DNA of 64,000 nucleotides from Cheilinus undulatus (Eukaryota > Chordata > Actinopteri > Labriformes > Labridae). The stretch is from contig NC_054881.1 in the NCBI RefSeq assembly GCF_018320785.1, positions 14,694,275-14,758,274 of the forward strand, read 5' to 3'. This document shows, in pieces, positions 25,257 to 36,700 of the stretch; position 1 is the stretch's first letter, and each line of letters begins with the position of its first letter. Under the pieces are notes generated by a model, which was given only the letters and a program-made list of their open reading frames with translations, was not told where the DNA came from and searched no databases. Both the position numbers and the translations under genes were made by a program.

Positions 25257-26105
25257 CTGGAACAGAGAAGTAGACACATGAGTATAGCTGTCACAACAGA
25301 AGGATTTGATAGTAAAAATCAAGCAATATTACCTGTTCAAATACTATGAGAAATACAACAACAAAAAACAAGTCCTAAGCATACTCAATTTAGTAATTTC
25401 TTGATTGCAATAATCAACATTGCAGGCAAACTCCTGCACAAATTTGCACAGATACTTAGACAACGAAATATGTGTGTAATTTAGTAATGACTGATTAACA
25501 TCACATTTTTCTATACTTGCCTTTGTTTACTTTAATGTATTGTGTATTCATTTTTTATTTCACCGTCGTACATTTTGAGACAGGAATATGCTAGAGGTAC
25601 CGGTGTTATCGTTTAAGCAGTGACCGTGCTAACAGGTGACTTGTAACCTTTCGTGGTTTTCGATCAACAACAGAACTTTAAGAGTAGTCTGTATGCCTTT
25701 TATGGCGTGTTTACATCTTCGTTAAAATGCATAACCATAATCATACTTTGAAATTATGGTTAAAAAAAAAAAAAAAAAACTCCCCAAATAGGCACTCACG
25801 AGGACTCCTAAATCATTAGGGTATCCACTCGGCTAATAGTCACCAGTTAACATGGTCGCTAGTTGAACCATCACACCTCCTCTTCTTACCACAATTTCCT
25901 ATCACTTACATCAGTTATGATACTCTTGAATGCGTGTCTAGCAAAGTTTCCACTCATAATAACTACTCATAACAACAAAAGAAAAACTATATTATGAAAT
26001 AAGACACATATCAGGGCTACCTTTTGGAAAGCACAGCTAGCTTCAGCATTAGCCGTGAGCAGACTGTAAACAAACAAACATTATGCGAACAAAAACAGCG
26101 TTTAC

Positions 26106-26160
26106 CTTTTAGCCGCGTTGAGGCGTCGAGTTATTAAACCCACACAGTACGAGACATGGG
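26106..26160 (-). other. nop14: Probable noncoding first exon of NOP14
   Basis: The NOP14 start codon follows directly on a splice acceptor at 25257, so an upstream exon is needed. On the - strand a donor AAAAG/GTAAAC lies at 26106, preceded by GC-richer sequence (GACGCCTCAACGCGGC). The 3' border is fairly well supported; the start point is an estimate. Confidence 0.5.
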
Positions 26161-26330
26161 GTACAAACACCCTGACGACAAAGAATTAAAGAAATAAAAC
26201 GTTATTTTTTTAGTATCCACGTTGCTTCAGTGAGATGCCATATCCAGCGTGTTGAAACCTGGGGTCAAAGTTGAGGAAAGAAACGTCATTACTTTCCCTA
26301 CAGCGCCTCTAGCGACGGGAACTTGAAGTA
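26161..26330 (-). promoter_or_regulatory. nop14: Likely NOP14 promoter region
   Basis: This segment lies just upstream of the probable first exon. It has raised GC and several CpG sites (around 26260-26320) compared with the AT-rich surroundings, and no clear TATA box at a fixed distance, as expected for a housekeeping gene. An exact start site cannot be given from sequence alone. Confidence 0.35.
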
Positions 26331-26372
26331 TATCCTTTATAGATGGCACCAAAATAACTTATCTTAATGTTT

Positions 26373-26374
<2 letters not shown>

Positions 26375-26409
<35 letters not shown>
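26375..26409. repeat. (TA)n microsatellite
   Basis: About 17 uninterrupted TA units lie just upstream of the NOP14 promoter region. Confidence 0.95.
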
Positions 26410-26414
<5 letters not shown>

Positions 26415-27754
26415 CAGTGTGTGGAGTCATTGGGAAATATCTGGTGTGCTGTGTTTGACTTGTTGTCTTCATATGGATCAACAGAATCCATGAGAGTCCG
26501 TTAGGTGTTATTTAATAAATCTGCTCCTCTTTTGGGTTAACAATTAAGGGTCAGGCAGGTTTGGATGGCTTTTTCCCCTTGATAAATGAAATTTAAAACT
26601 ACATTTTGAATTAACTTTGGTTATCTTTCTCTAACATTAAAATTTGTTTGATGGTCTGAAACATTTAGGAGTGATGAATATTCAAAAAATATGAAACCAG
26701 GAAGGGTCAAATTCTATTCATGGCATGATAAACTAATTTTATCAATTAAAATTAACCCCACCACCCTTTGCCACTTTATAGATTAAATTCATACATGCAG
26801 AAAATGACATGCATTATCTGCTATAGTAAATACCTTTGTCACCATGACTTATAGTATATTCCAACATTTTTATCACAAATATGATATATAAATGACTACA
26901 ATGACACAACAGTGACTTTCATGGTAGTGTTTGTTTATTCATGGTTGTAAAAGAGGCAGAACCATGAGAAAAGAGGTGGGAGTATTAAGTCTGTAGATGG
27001 TATAATAATGATGAGACACATTAAACTGGAATTAGTTCAGACAGATCGTACAAATCAGCATAGAGAGATGTGAGATTGTGAAACAACCTATGGCTGAATG
27101 AAAAGAAACCATGACTACAAGGACTGTAGTATTGTTATCTACACGCTTAGGCTAGAACAAAACAAAAGGGGTGATTACAGTTATTGAAAGGGAGATTACA
27201 CGCTCTAAGCTCTCGACACATGCAGTCCTTCATCAGGCTGACATTCTGTGCATGTATGTAGCCTTCACATATGGGAAGAAAGGCCAGATAAAGAGTTTTC
27301 TGTAACATTTGCCTTAAATGTGTTCTTATAGCAAACAGAATGTATAAACACAAGCTGGAAAGCAACATATGGATATGGCCTTTGTATTAATGCCCTGCAG
27401 CCTTTAGCACAGCTTATTTCATACCATTGATTACACATCAGTGCCATAAAAAAAAGCTTCTCCAGTGTACATCGTTATTTTTTCTGCAACTGGAAACACA
27501 GATACTCAGTAATAGAGTCCATTTGGTCAGATTAGGGTTAAACAGGATGATTCTGAAATATGAGTGATCATGCAGCTCCATGATAGTGATAGTCAGTACG
27601 TTTACATGCACTATGGTTATAGCTCAATAAGGTCAATTAACTGGATCACCACCTTTGTATCAATATATTGATGGTATTATGTTCAACTCCTTAAGAATAG
27701 GTGGCGATATGCCCTATTCTTCCTTCCATTATCTCTAAAGCTTATCATGTTCAG

Positions 27755-27990
27755 GGTTAAAGGGGGTTGGAACTTATTTCAGCTGTCGCTGCAGCTCACA
27801 ATCACACCTACGGGCAATTTAGAGTCACCAATTAACCTAATGAGCATGTCTGTGGACTATGGGAGGAAGCCAGAAGACCCAGAGGGAACTCATGCATGCT
27901 TGGGGAGAACATGCAAACACAAAAAGGCCCTGTCAACCGGGATTCAAACCAGGAACCTTCTTCCTATGAGGATGCAGCAACCTATTGTGG
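27755..27990 (-). repeat. tRNA-derived SINE-like dispersed repeat
   Basis: Read on the - strand it contains GGTTTGAATCCCGG (27939-27952), which matches a pol III B box, followed by TTTGCATGTTCTCCCC and GGTTAATTGGTGACTC, blocks I recognise from abundant fish repeats. The A-box end is decayed. The + strand frame across it (27747-28016) is not a gene. Whether the family is best called a SINE or a LINE-derived tail is uncertain. Confidence 0.6.
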
Positions 27991-30398
27991 GACATTCTAT
28001 GGCTGACCTTTGCTAAGAAGTAAGCAGGTAATTAAATGGCTGTATGTCAAAAACATGGACAGCTTTACAGCTAGTACATACTCCATGGCTTATTTTGGTA
28101 CAGATGTGATATATGCTATCCTAGCTTGTGACATCTGAAGGCACAAGGCAGACAACGTAGGGTCTGCATTTATGCTGTTGGACTTCCGGGTCAAAGCAAA
28201 TATGCAGGAGTAAACTGATCCCTAATTGCATCACATAGGACTTTGAGTCAAGGTGTGCAATGGGAATTTGCACAGACATACAATATTACTACAGCTATAC
28301 ATCGACTCAAGATACCCTAACATACTAAAGAGGCGATTTTGCATGGATATGAATGTGGCGTGCCTCGAGGTTGTGGCTTGATCTTAGGTGCAACTTGAAG
28401 AAAAAAAAAAAACATTTGAAAACCACTGATCAAGGTGCTAAACCCATCTAGACCTGATGCAATGTCAGTGGATTTTCTTTTCATCTGACCACAGAACAGT
28501 TTTCCATTTTGCTTCAGTTCATTTTATACTATTAAGACCAAAACCCGCATAAAACACCTTCTAAAATCTAAGTATCATTTAAAAACGACCCCCACAAACC
28601 CTCAGGTTTTTGAAAAACTGCAATCTTTACTTTTTAGCCTCAATTGCAGATAGACAAAAATCTAAACATTTGGAGGCTTAGACCCTTGGTTTAACTGATA
28701 ATAACTGCTTTTACCCTAAAGTTTGTTGAGTCAATCATTACAATTCTACTCTTACAAACTTGTCCTGCATTGACTGAGCTTTGGCTATCGTTCCCACATT
28801 CACATCATGATCTGGGTCTTCACTATTTCAGCCCTCTAAAATACCACTGTAGCTATTGTCTTTGTCTCAACTTAACTATAAAAACCTTATCATCCAGCCT
28901 TTCTTCATGGTGGATAAAGAGGCTAAGACCAAAATATTTTTTAACCCCTTCCAGCATGCATTTTACTGAACTGTGTTGCAGTTCATCAGTCACGTCTTAA
29001 AAACAAAAAGATAATCCAAAATGTAAAAAGACTGCAATACATCAGGTATAAATGAGTTAGGTCAAACTTTGAAATTTAACATGGTATGATTTCATCCAGA
29101 CTAAAATGTTTACATGCATTTTAAAAGACGTATTTTAGTCAGACTAACAATAAATCAACCTTCTCCAACTGCATGTAAACATACTGAGTAGCATTCTGTA
29201 CCTAGATTCATAATGATAGACTGTAAAAGTTCGAGTTCACAGACAGTGGTTTGAAAAGTAGAATTCACAGTGCTCTCTCACAGCAGACGATCTACATTGT
29301 GAGGAAAAGCTAGGGTAAAAAAAAATAAAGAAAAACAGCACACGTTAGAGACAAAATTAAACACACAATATGTAGCATATTTGCTCGTTTCTGACTTTCA
29401 CAGGGACAGAGGGAAATCAAGGGGCAAATACAAAACAAAGCCAGGCTCATATATTTTATATAAATGAGTAAAACACAAACCAAGAACTTGTTTTTACACA
29501 TTCCTTCATAATAAAGTCTGTAATAATCAGAGGCAGAGATTTTTGCCCTTTGGAATAACAATGCAGACAAACGGTGAAACCTCTCAGGATGACTCAGATT
29601 TTGTTGTGAAAGACTCATCAGTGCATCCTAACAATGCAGGCTGGATCTATCTAAAAAGGAAAATATAATGAGCTGTGAAGCACTTGAACCTTTTGTTAAA
29701 GGCTGTGCCAAATGCTTGTTGGTGGTGTATTCTAGTAAAAAAAACAAACAAAAATACAACCAGATTTGATTTAGCTGGTATGATTTAATCAGAAATTATG
29801 AGACATTTCTTGAGACATTTATATGACTGCATTTCCCAGCTTTTCGACTGCTTGCTTACAGGATTAAATAGTTGTAATTTGTAGTTTTCATGGTAAGAAT
29901 TTCCCACCAGTTCAAAGACTAGCTTCTGCTCCTGCATTCACTGTTTTTAAAAGACACTTGGACATATTTTTGATACAATCCCAATACATTCTAGTGGTTA
30001 CAACAGTTTAGTAATACTCATCTTTAAAAAAAACAAGGGCAATAAAACCCAAAAACCCCCACAATAAAACCCTAAAACCCCACATCAGCCATGTAGGCCT
30101 AGTATTAGACATGCAAGAAAGGCCAGATGGAGTGGACAAGACCGAATGCGTCACCCTCTCACAACTAAAAGCCTCTAATAATTAAAAACCTTTATGCAAT
30201 CAATCATTTTTACACTGTATACAAAATTGGCACACACTAAACGAGGAAAATCAGGTTAATAAGCCAGCAACAAATGATATCAAAATGACAAGAAGCATAT
30301 CTGAGTGAAGCAGTGGTTCGCTTGAAGGGTGCAATGAAAGCAGACAAAAATGAGAAGAGGCAGAGGCGAGCCGTGAGGACCGATCAAACATTCTCCAT

Positions 30399-30769
30399 CT
30401 AGGGCTCAGTCTTTTTTTTGTTCTTCTTTAGGAACGAGGGAGTGCGGAACTTCTTTTTCTTTTTGGAGGGGGATTTGCTGGGAGACTCTTCGCCCTCCTG
30501 GTCGCCGGCGTCGGCAGCATCCTCCCCCTCGGCTGCTCCTTCAGCTGCTGCTGTTTCAACCGCTGTTTCTTCAGCCACTGCTGCAGCTGCAGCTGCAGCT
30601 GCGTCTGCGTTTGCATCTGCGTCCGCAACTGCAGTGGCGAGTGGAGAGGCGGAGTCTTCGGCAGGGAGCGCTGGAGCATCAGAGGGGTCGTCGGGGGTTA
30701 AATCTGGAAGGGTCTGTCTCAGGGTGGCTGCATCACTCTCATCCTTAAAGGTCTGTTCGGGTAAGGACT
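30399..30769 (-). CDS. add1: ADD1 last exon, Ala/Asp/Glu-rich tail and MARCKS-like segment
   Basis: The exon begins after CTCCTCCTACAG and completes a Glu codon. It reads [20 protein letters not shown], a block conserved in alpha-adducin, then a low-complexity stretch of alternating Ala and Asp and a run of nine Ala, then acidic sequence, and ends [21 protein letters not shown] before the stop at 30399-30401. The Ser in the TPSF motif corresponds to the known PKC site of mammalian adducin, and the lysine-rich segment binds calmodulin and spectrin-actin. The Ala run is coded by mixed GCx codons (GCAGCTGCAGCT pattern near 30580-30605), making it a plausible spot for length polymorphism. Confidence 0.95.
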
Positions 30770-33700
30770 CTGTAGGAGGAGAAAGGAGAGAGTTATTGAT
30801 CACAGAGGACAAATTGATGGATCTGCGGTGGAGTTCGCAGACAACAAATCAAACAGTGGATAAACTTCTAAAGCTGCACGATTTTCTACTCAAACAAGCA
30901 TCTACTTGTCACCTCAAGGGATCAAACACCTTGGCGTCTGTGGTCCAGTCTTCATCTAGGTCTAAAAGCCTTACAGCTGATATTTCCACTAGGAGAATTT
31001 CACAAACACACTCATATAAATAAGACACATCACACTTAAAACCAAAGCAAAAACACAACGCACTTGAATCTTACATTCCCTAACAAAAAATATCTTCCAA
31101 GAACTCACCATCTTCTCTTTAGGAAGGATAACTGACTAAAAACAGCCACAAAGCTCCTTTAAATCTTGCTTACTAAAATATATTAAGTGTCTTTTAAGTA
31201 TATTATTTTGGCAGGTCCATGCTGACACACAGCCTTTTGTTTTACCTTCATTTAAAGAGGGAAAACTTAACGATCGCAGTTCTCTTGCTCATTTGCAGCC
31301 TGTGTAAAACAAACAAAAATGCAGGTCTACAACACAAAAAATACTTTGTTTCCATATGCTTTAACCACATAACCACACAAGTGAGGTTATGGAAGAGGTG
31401 AGGAAAATATCCGGTGCATTAATTAAATAGTGGTGCAGCTTCAAAGGTAAGCAAGTTGCCTTGAGTTAACAACCTGACCTAAAGGTTAGTGCAGTATTAC
31501 ATTTGATACCAATTTAAACCACTTGCTGGGAGTTTAGTAAATACAGAGATTTTACTTCTGGCCCTAATAAGATGCATTTGAAAAGCATCTCCATCACTTT
31601 TTTTCCTGATTCAATTTTACAAAATACAATAAAGTGCCTTGGGAGAAAAAAACAACCTTCTACTGCTGCTCTAGTTTTAAAATGTTTGAGGTTTTCTAGG
31701 AATACAAGCACTGAAAACTTGATCAGATATCTAGTCCCTTTTTAGATAATATGCCAGCCATATTCCTTATTCAACATAAGCTACAATTTGGCAACCAGAG
31801 TGGCTGATTCAGTCACTGGAAATAGTACGTACAGAGCCTATAAAAAGTGTTCTCCCCCTTTTATTCATTTTATAAATCAATCATTATTAAGATATTTTAT
31901 TCAGAAAAAAATTACAAAAATAACTCTTAAATGACAAGGGGTAAATTAGATTTCTACATTTCTGTATTTGTTACATTATGACTAAAATATGGAACTTATT
32001 TTTAGACAAAAAATCAGGTTGAAAGGATTGTTTTCACTAATTCACAATAGCAAGCTGGCTAGCCAGCTGAACATTTCAATTAGCAGAAGACAACAGCTGC
32101 CAGCTGAAAATGAGACTACTGTTTTCTCAGTCTAAATAAACACTTATTTTAATTTTCTGAAACTAAAATGATTATTTTTAAATTTTGCCAGTCAAACTAC
32201 AGCGCAAACAGTACTGAATGGGAGAGCTTAAAAGGTGTGGTTTAGCAAACTGGAAACTTAAGCTGGATTTACATCAGAAAATAAGTATCTTTCAAATGTT
32301 TCCAGACTAGAGACACTGGTGACATGTTTTGGTGTATTATACAAAGGTATTAAATTGCCTTTAAGGATGTTTAAAAATACTCCCAGCAATACAGTTAGGA
32401 AGCAGCAAGTGCTGGAGCTCACAGTGGCTCAGGTAATGCTCACACACAGTGCAGTCAGGTGCAAAACAAATAAAGCTTCTTACGGTTCTAAAGTGGCTAA
32501 CACGCCAATGACTAGCATGAAAACCAAGACCTGAAAACAACACTACACATCAGTCTTCAGATTACTCTCTCATGTCTGTCCAAACAGAGCAAAGGCCAAA
32601 CCATAGACTGCATATTTAGATGGACAAAGGAACAGCTGTCTTGGAGTGAAATCAAAATAACTGGCACTCCCCCTGCTAGTATAAGTCATCGGACCTACCT
32701 CTTCAATTTTAACAGATGGGACACAGTCTGAACAATACAGTTAAAACACAAAAAACAAATGTTTTATCAATCATAATAGTTATTCATTCTCTTATTAGCG
32801 GCAGGTGTCCGATGTATCAGCCTGAGGGATCCTGGCACTTTATAATTTGCCAAACGTGTTGGAAGAGGGGAGCAAGCTCTGATCTCTGCATTTACTCGCT
32901 TGAAATAGCATTAACTGTGCAATATGCCAGCACCAACTATGAGGGTATTTTGGCTTCAATTTTGTTCAACAGAAGGAGATGTGTTGTCCATATGAATATA
33001 CAGTCAATGTGCCAAACACACATAAAATGGAGACAAACCAAAAAACCACACAGCAAAGCAGTGGAAGTCAACCATCTTGGAAGCTAAACTATCAGCAAAG
33101 CCATCAGCAGCTAGTTGAGTTTGAAAGCCACACTCAAAAAAAAGCACTCATGTACCTGGTAAAAGACTCGTCTGTAAGGCAAACAACATTTGAATTACCT
33201 GATTTTTCTCCATGAAACAAAACTCAGTGTCAAATACATATATAATGTGTGTTTCAGTGCCAGAGAGGTTCGTTATTTAGAAAGTGAGACGTTAACGGGA
33301 AGAAAAAAAGAGGTTATCTAACTTAAAAAGGATTGGAGAGTTGAGGTTTACTTCAGGAACGTCCTCCACTTTATAATTCTGTTTGACAAGGCTGATGTGG
33401 AATAACACTTTGAGGAAAATGTCTTATTTCTGTATCTACTTGTTTCTTTTTTTAGTCATTTGATTTTTAAGTTGGAAACAGAAGAGAATGAGGAGCTCTG
33501 AAATAACCCCCATCAACCCCAAGAAAGAGATTCAAAGGATTTAAGAGATTTAAAACTGACTCAACAGTCTCAAATCCCAGAAAGAAAAAGGGTTAGTTCA
33601 GACCACGGAAGAGCTCTACTAGTGAAGCCATGCAAAGAAAAAAAAACAGGGGTAAATGATCAAACACAGGCATGGAGGGTGGCGGGTAATTAGGAGTTGG

Positions 33701-36700
33701 AACAGTACATACTTACTATGGCAACAGGTACTCTTTTGTATTTCCATCTCCTGATTGTAATCGCAGGCACAAAGAAGAAAAAGCACAAGTAGAAACAAAT
33801 GTCTATGCAGATCAAACCACAAGCACTGTGTTAAATTAAAAAATTAAAGAAACAAAAATGTGAAATAAAGAGAAAACAAACACCAGAGAGGAATTTTAAA
33901 AAGAATGGTTGGGAACCATTCTTAGAAGACCCCAAAAAGATGGCGAATGGAAGTGAAGGGGCAGAGGAGATACCGTACATAGAGACATATGTTAAACAAC
34001 AACATTTCAGGTATTAGATTACACCTGGGATCAAAGCCATGTATTACTCCCTCACTCTGATGATACCGTCAAACTTCAAATAAAAGCCCAAGCATTTTTG
34101 TTTCAGTGTGCCTTGATTTGGGACAAGCTTTTGTATGAGGAAGGCTATTAATTACCCCCAAAATCTGCAGGATTGGAAAGTTACCAATTATATTTACTGA
34201 AATTATTGTAATTGAGAAGTGTTTTTGGGTACTTGTACTTTTTTGGTACTTTTATTTCAAGTTAGGTCAGTTTTAACCAGCAACTTTACTAAATTGAGTA
34301 CACTGATCTAAGTTCTCCACCATGCCCTTGGGCAGAGTGTTTATCTGTGGGATCCCTGCTGGGGCTCATGTTTGCAGTAGACTGTTGTTTTTGATGTGAA
34401 ACACATTTGCACCATGGGTGAAGCTGTCCACTGAGTTAGAGTTCCTGCCAGTGACTTAAGGTGTTCCTAAAGGATGCATAGAGCATATTCATCAGTACGC
34501 ACTGCCTTGCTGTGAGGTTGACTCTCTGCTTTCTTCTTGCCATAGGAGATCCACCATTGCACAGATTTTCAAGAGCTATTGCAGCTCTATCATACTGACT
34601 GGAGACCCCCCACAACAGGTAAAACATCTGCTCTAAAACCTATGCAGTGCTGTATTTTCTGCAGGAGATTTGTGGATATTATTTGTGGTAAAAACTAATT
34701 TCCAAATCAAGGCTCAGCTTTCAAATTTATAAGGTCCTTTAAATCCCAGATAAGAGGTGAAACTAAGAATTCATTCCAAGAAAAGCTCAGGTCTCAGGGG
34801 ATTAAACTTCAATATCGCAGATATGACATAAATACTTTCTAAATTCAATTCTTAAGGATGACTTTCTAAGTCAAGCTCCCTCTGGGTTTGTTGTTTTCAG
34901 CTCAGTGTTTACACTGCACAGGGATGGTGCTTCCTTCAGCTTGTTAATGCTTCACTTAAAGGCTCAGACATGTTTTATACATTAGTTCCTCTAAACCCCA
35001 ATTAACCCTGCCACCATATGGGGAGACAGCCCCGTCCACAAAAGAGACTCCATAGAGAAGCAGAGTAACATGAGATGTGTAGAGTTCAAAGAGAACCTAC
35101 CCATTGTTGATGGGTAGTTGGTTCAAAAATCAAATCCACTATCTCAAACAACAAATTAAGGTGTTGTAAAGCACCTTACTCAGAGTTTAACTTGCTTTGT
35201 GATTTATCCCTCTGCTGTTTTGAGTAGGATGTCTGTAATTTTGAAGCATGGCATTAAAGCTGGAACAAAATGGTGCATCACTGGTCAAACAACCAAAAAA
35301 CAGTAAACCTGTGCAAGCTATTAGGAACAGTCGTTCATTTGTAAAAACCTGGAGCAGCAACCGGCATACACAGGACTTAGTGTTTAATAGAAATTGGCTT
35401 TCATTTGAAGTTTTACAGAAATCCAACGGTTTGCTGACTGTACCTCTTAAATGTATGATTGAAATTAGACATCTAACTATTGAAATCAACATTATAAATA
35501 GCTACTTGTGTCATCATGGATGATACAGTTCACATAGGTGTAATCCAATAGTAATAAAGACCAAGAGGGAAAAAAATTAACATTAGAGAACAAAATCAAA
35601 TCGTGATTTTAGCCTTAAATAAAAAAAATACAGAAACAAAATCGTATATATATTTTGTATCTGCTTGTTAACAGACTCTCACTCTTAACTATTCCCTGGC
35701 AGAAGACTAAAGCTTCGCCTGCACCTCTAACCTCTACTGAATTGATCAAAACCTCTTGGCCTGTTATTACACACAACAAAGCACAACACCTGTAGTAGTA
35801 TTATTAAAGGCCACAACACACACAGGCAGGTGGACGAGCTACAGCCTCTGCATTCTCCCTGCAGACCCTAAAAAAGCTCTTAATCCCAGCCCGGGGACTG
35901 ACAGCACCCATGCCGAACCAGGCAAGCCAGGTCTGTCGACTACTTCAGGCCAACCTACCTTCTTCTGCTCTGACCGGGGTGCTGGGCGGCGTGGTGGTGG
36001 GCTTCTGGCCTTTGGGCTCCTCGTCAGGCTCTGCTAGCTGCTCAGGGTCTGAATAAAAAAATATCAGCAATGAGAAACAGTGAGAATTTCTTTATTACAT
36101 ATAAACAGGGAATTTTAAAAAAGGGAAATTACTACATAAATTATTTGCAGGCTTAGATTTTGATTGTAAGCAAAATCCCATTTAAAAGAATCTTAAGAAA
36201 ACACAAAAAGGAGGAAAACAAAAGGAACCAATCCAGGGAAGAAGTAATCAAGAAAGAAGAGCAAAAGCGTTTTAAAAAAATCCCAATAAAATCAACCTTA
36301 AAGCTCCTGTGGGTCTCTTTTCAGCTGTTAAGATACAGACGTAATGCTATAGAATTGCCTTTGAGTGACCTGAAAAAGCAGACGATATCATTTACAGAAT
36401 TTTTGTATATAGTCATTTTTAATTATGTAAGCGACTTCTGTGTGGTAGGTGTCTGAATTACAACATGCTCTGGATAAAGTCTTTGTTTGCATTTTCCATT
36501 CTGAAAATCTTTTTTTCCAGCAAGTGTATTTTCCCAGTTTACGGACAAAAATATTTTATCTTTTAAAGCCATATTCACCTGATAAAGTCTGGAAACTTTT
36601 TTAGAATAGATTTTAAGATTCGTTTATTGTTTTTTAAAGTTCTGAATGTTTCGCCCCTTATTAATTTGATTTGCAGAGGTGGAAAAAGTACACGACTTCT

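Larger units (their letters stand above)
26340..30398. other. ADD1 3' UTR and ADD1-NOP14 intergenic DNA
   Basis: No coding exon was found between the ADD1 stop codon (30399) and the NOP14 promoter region. Part is probably a long ADD1 3' UTR, as in other vertebrates. On the - strand AATAAA (read as TTTATT) occurs at 26934-26939 and the variant ATTAAA near 29786, either of which could end the transcript. A SINE-like repeat lies at about 27755-27990. Human MFSD10 lies between ADD1 and NOP14; no sequence resembling a multi-pass transporter was seen here. Confidence 0.5.

Noticed and set aside
30418..31023. 201-residue open frame on the + strand
   Set aside because: It is the mirror of the ADD1 last exon; its Ser/Ala-rich composition follows from the Ala/Asp/Glu repeat on the other strand.
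32716..33087. 123-residue open frame in the last ADD1 intron
   Set aside because: No splice context, domain or codon pattern supports it; it is within the length expected by chance in this much sequence.
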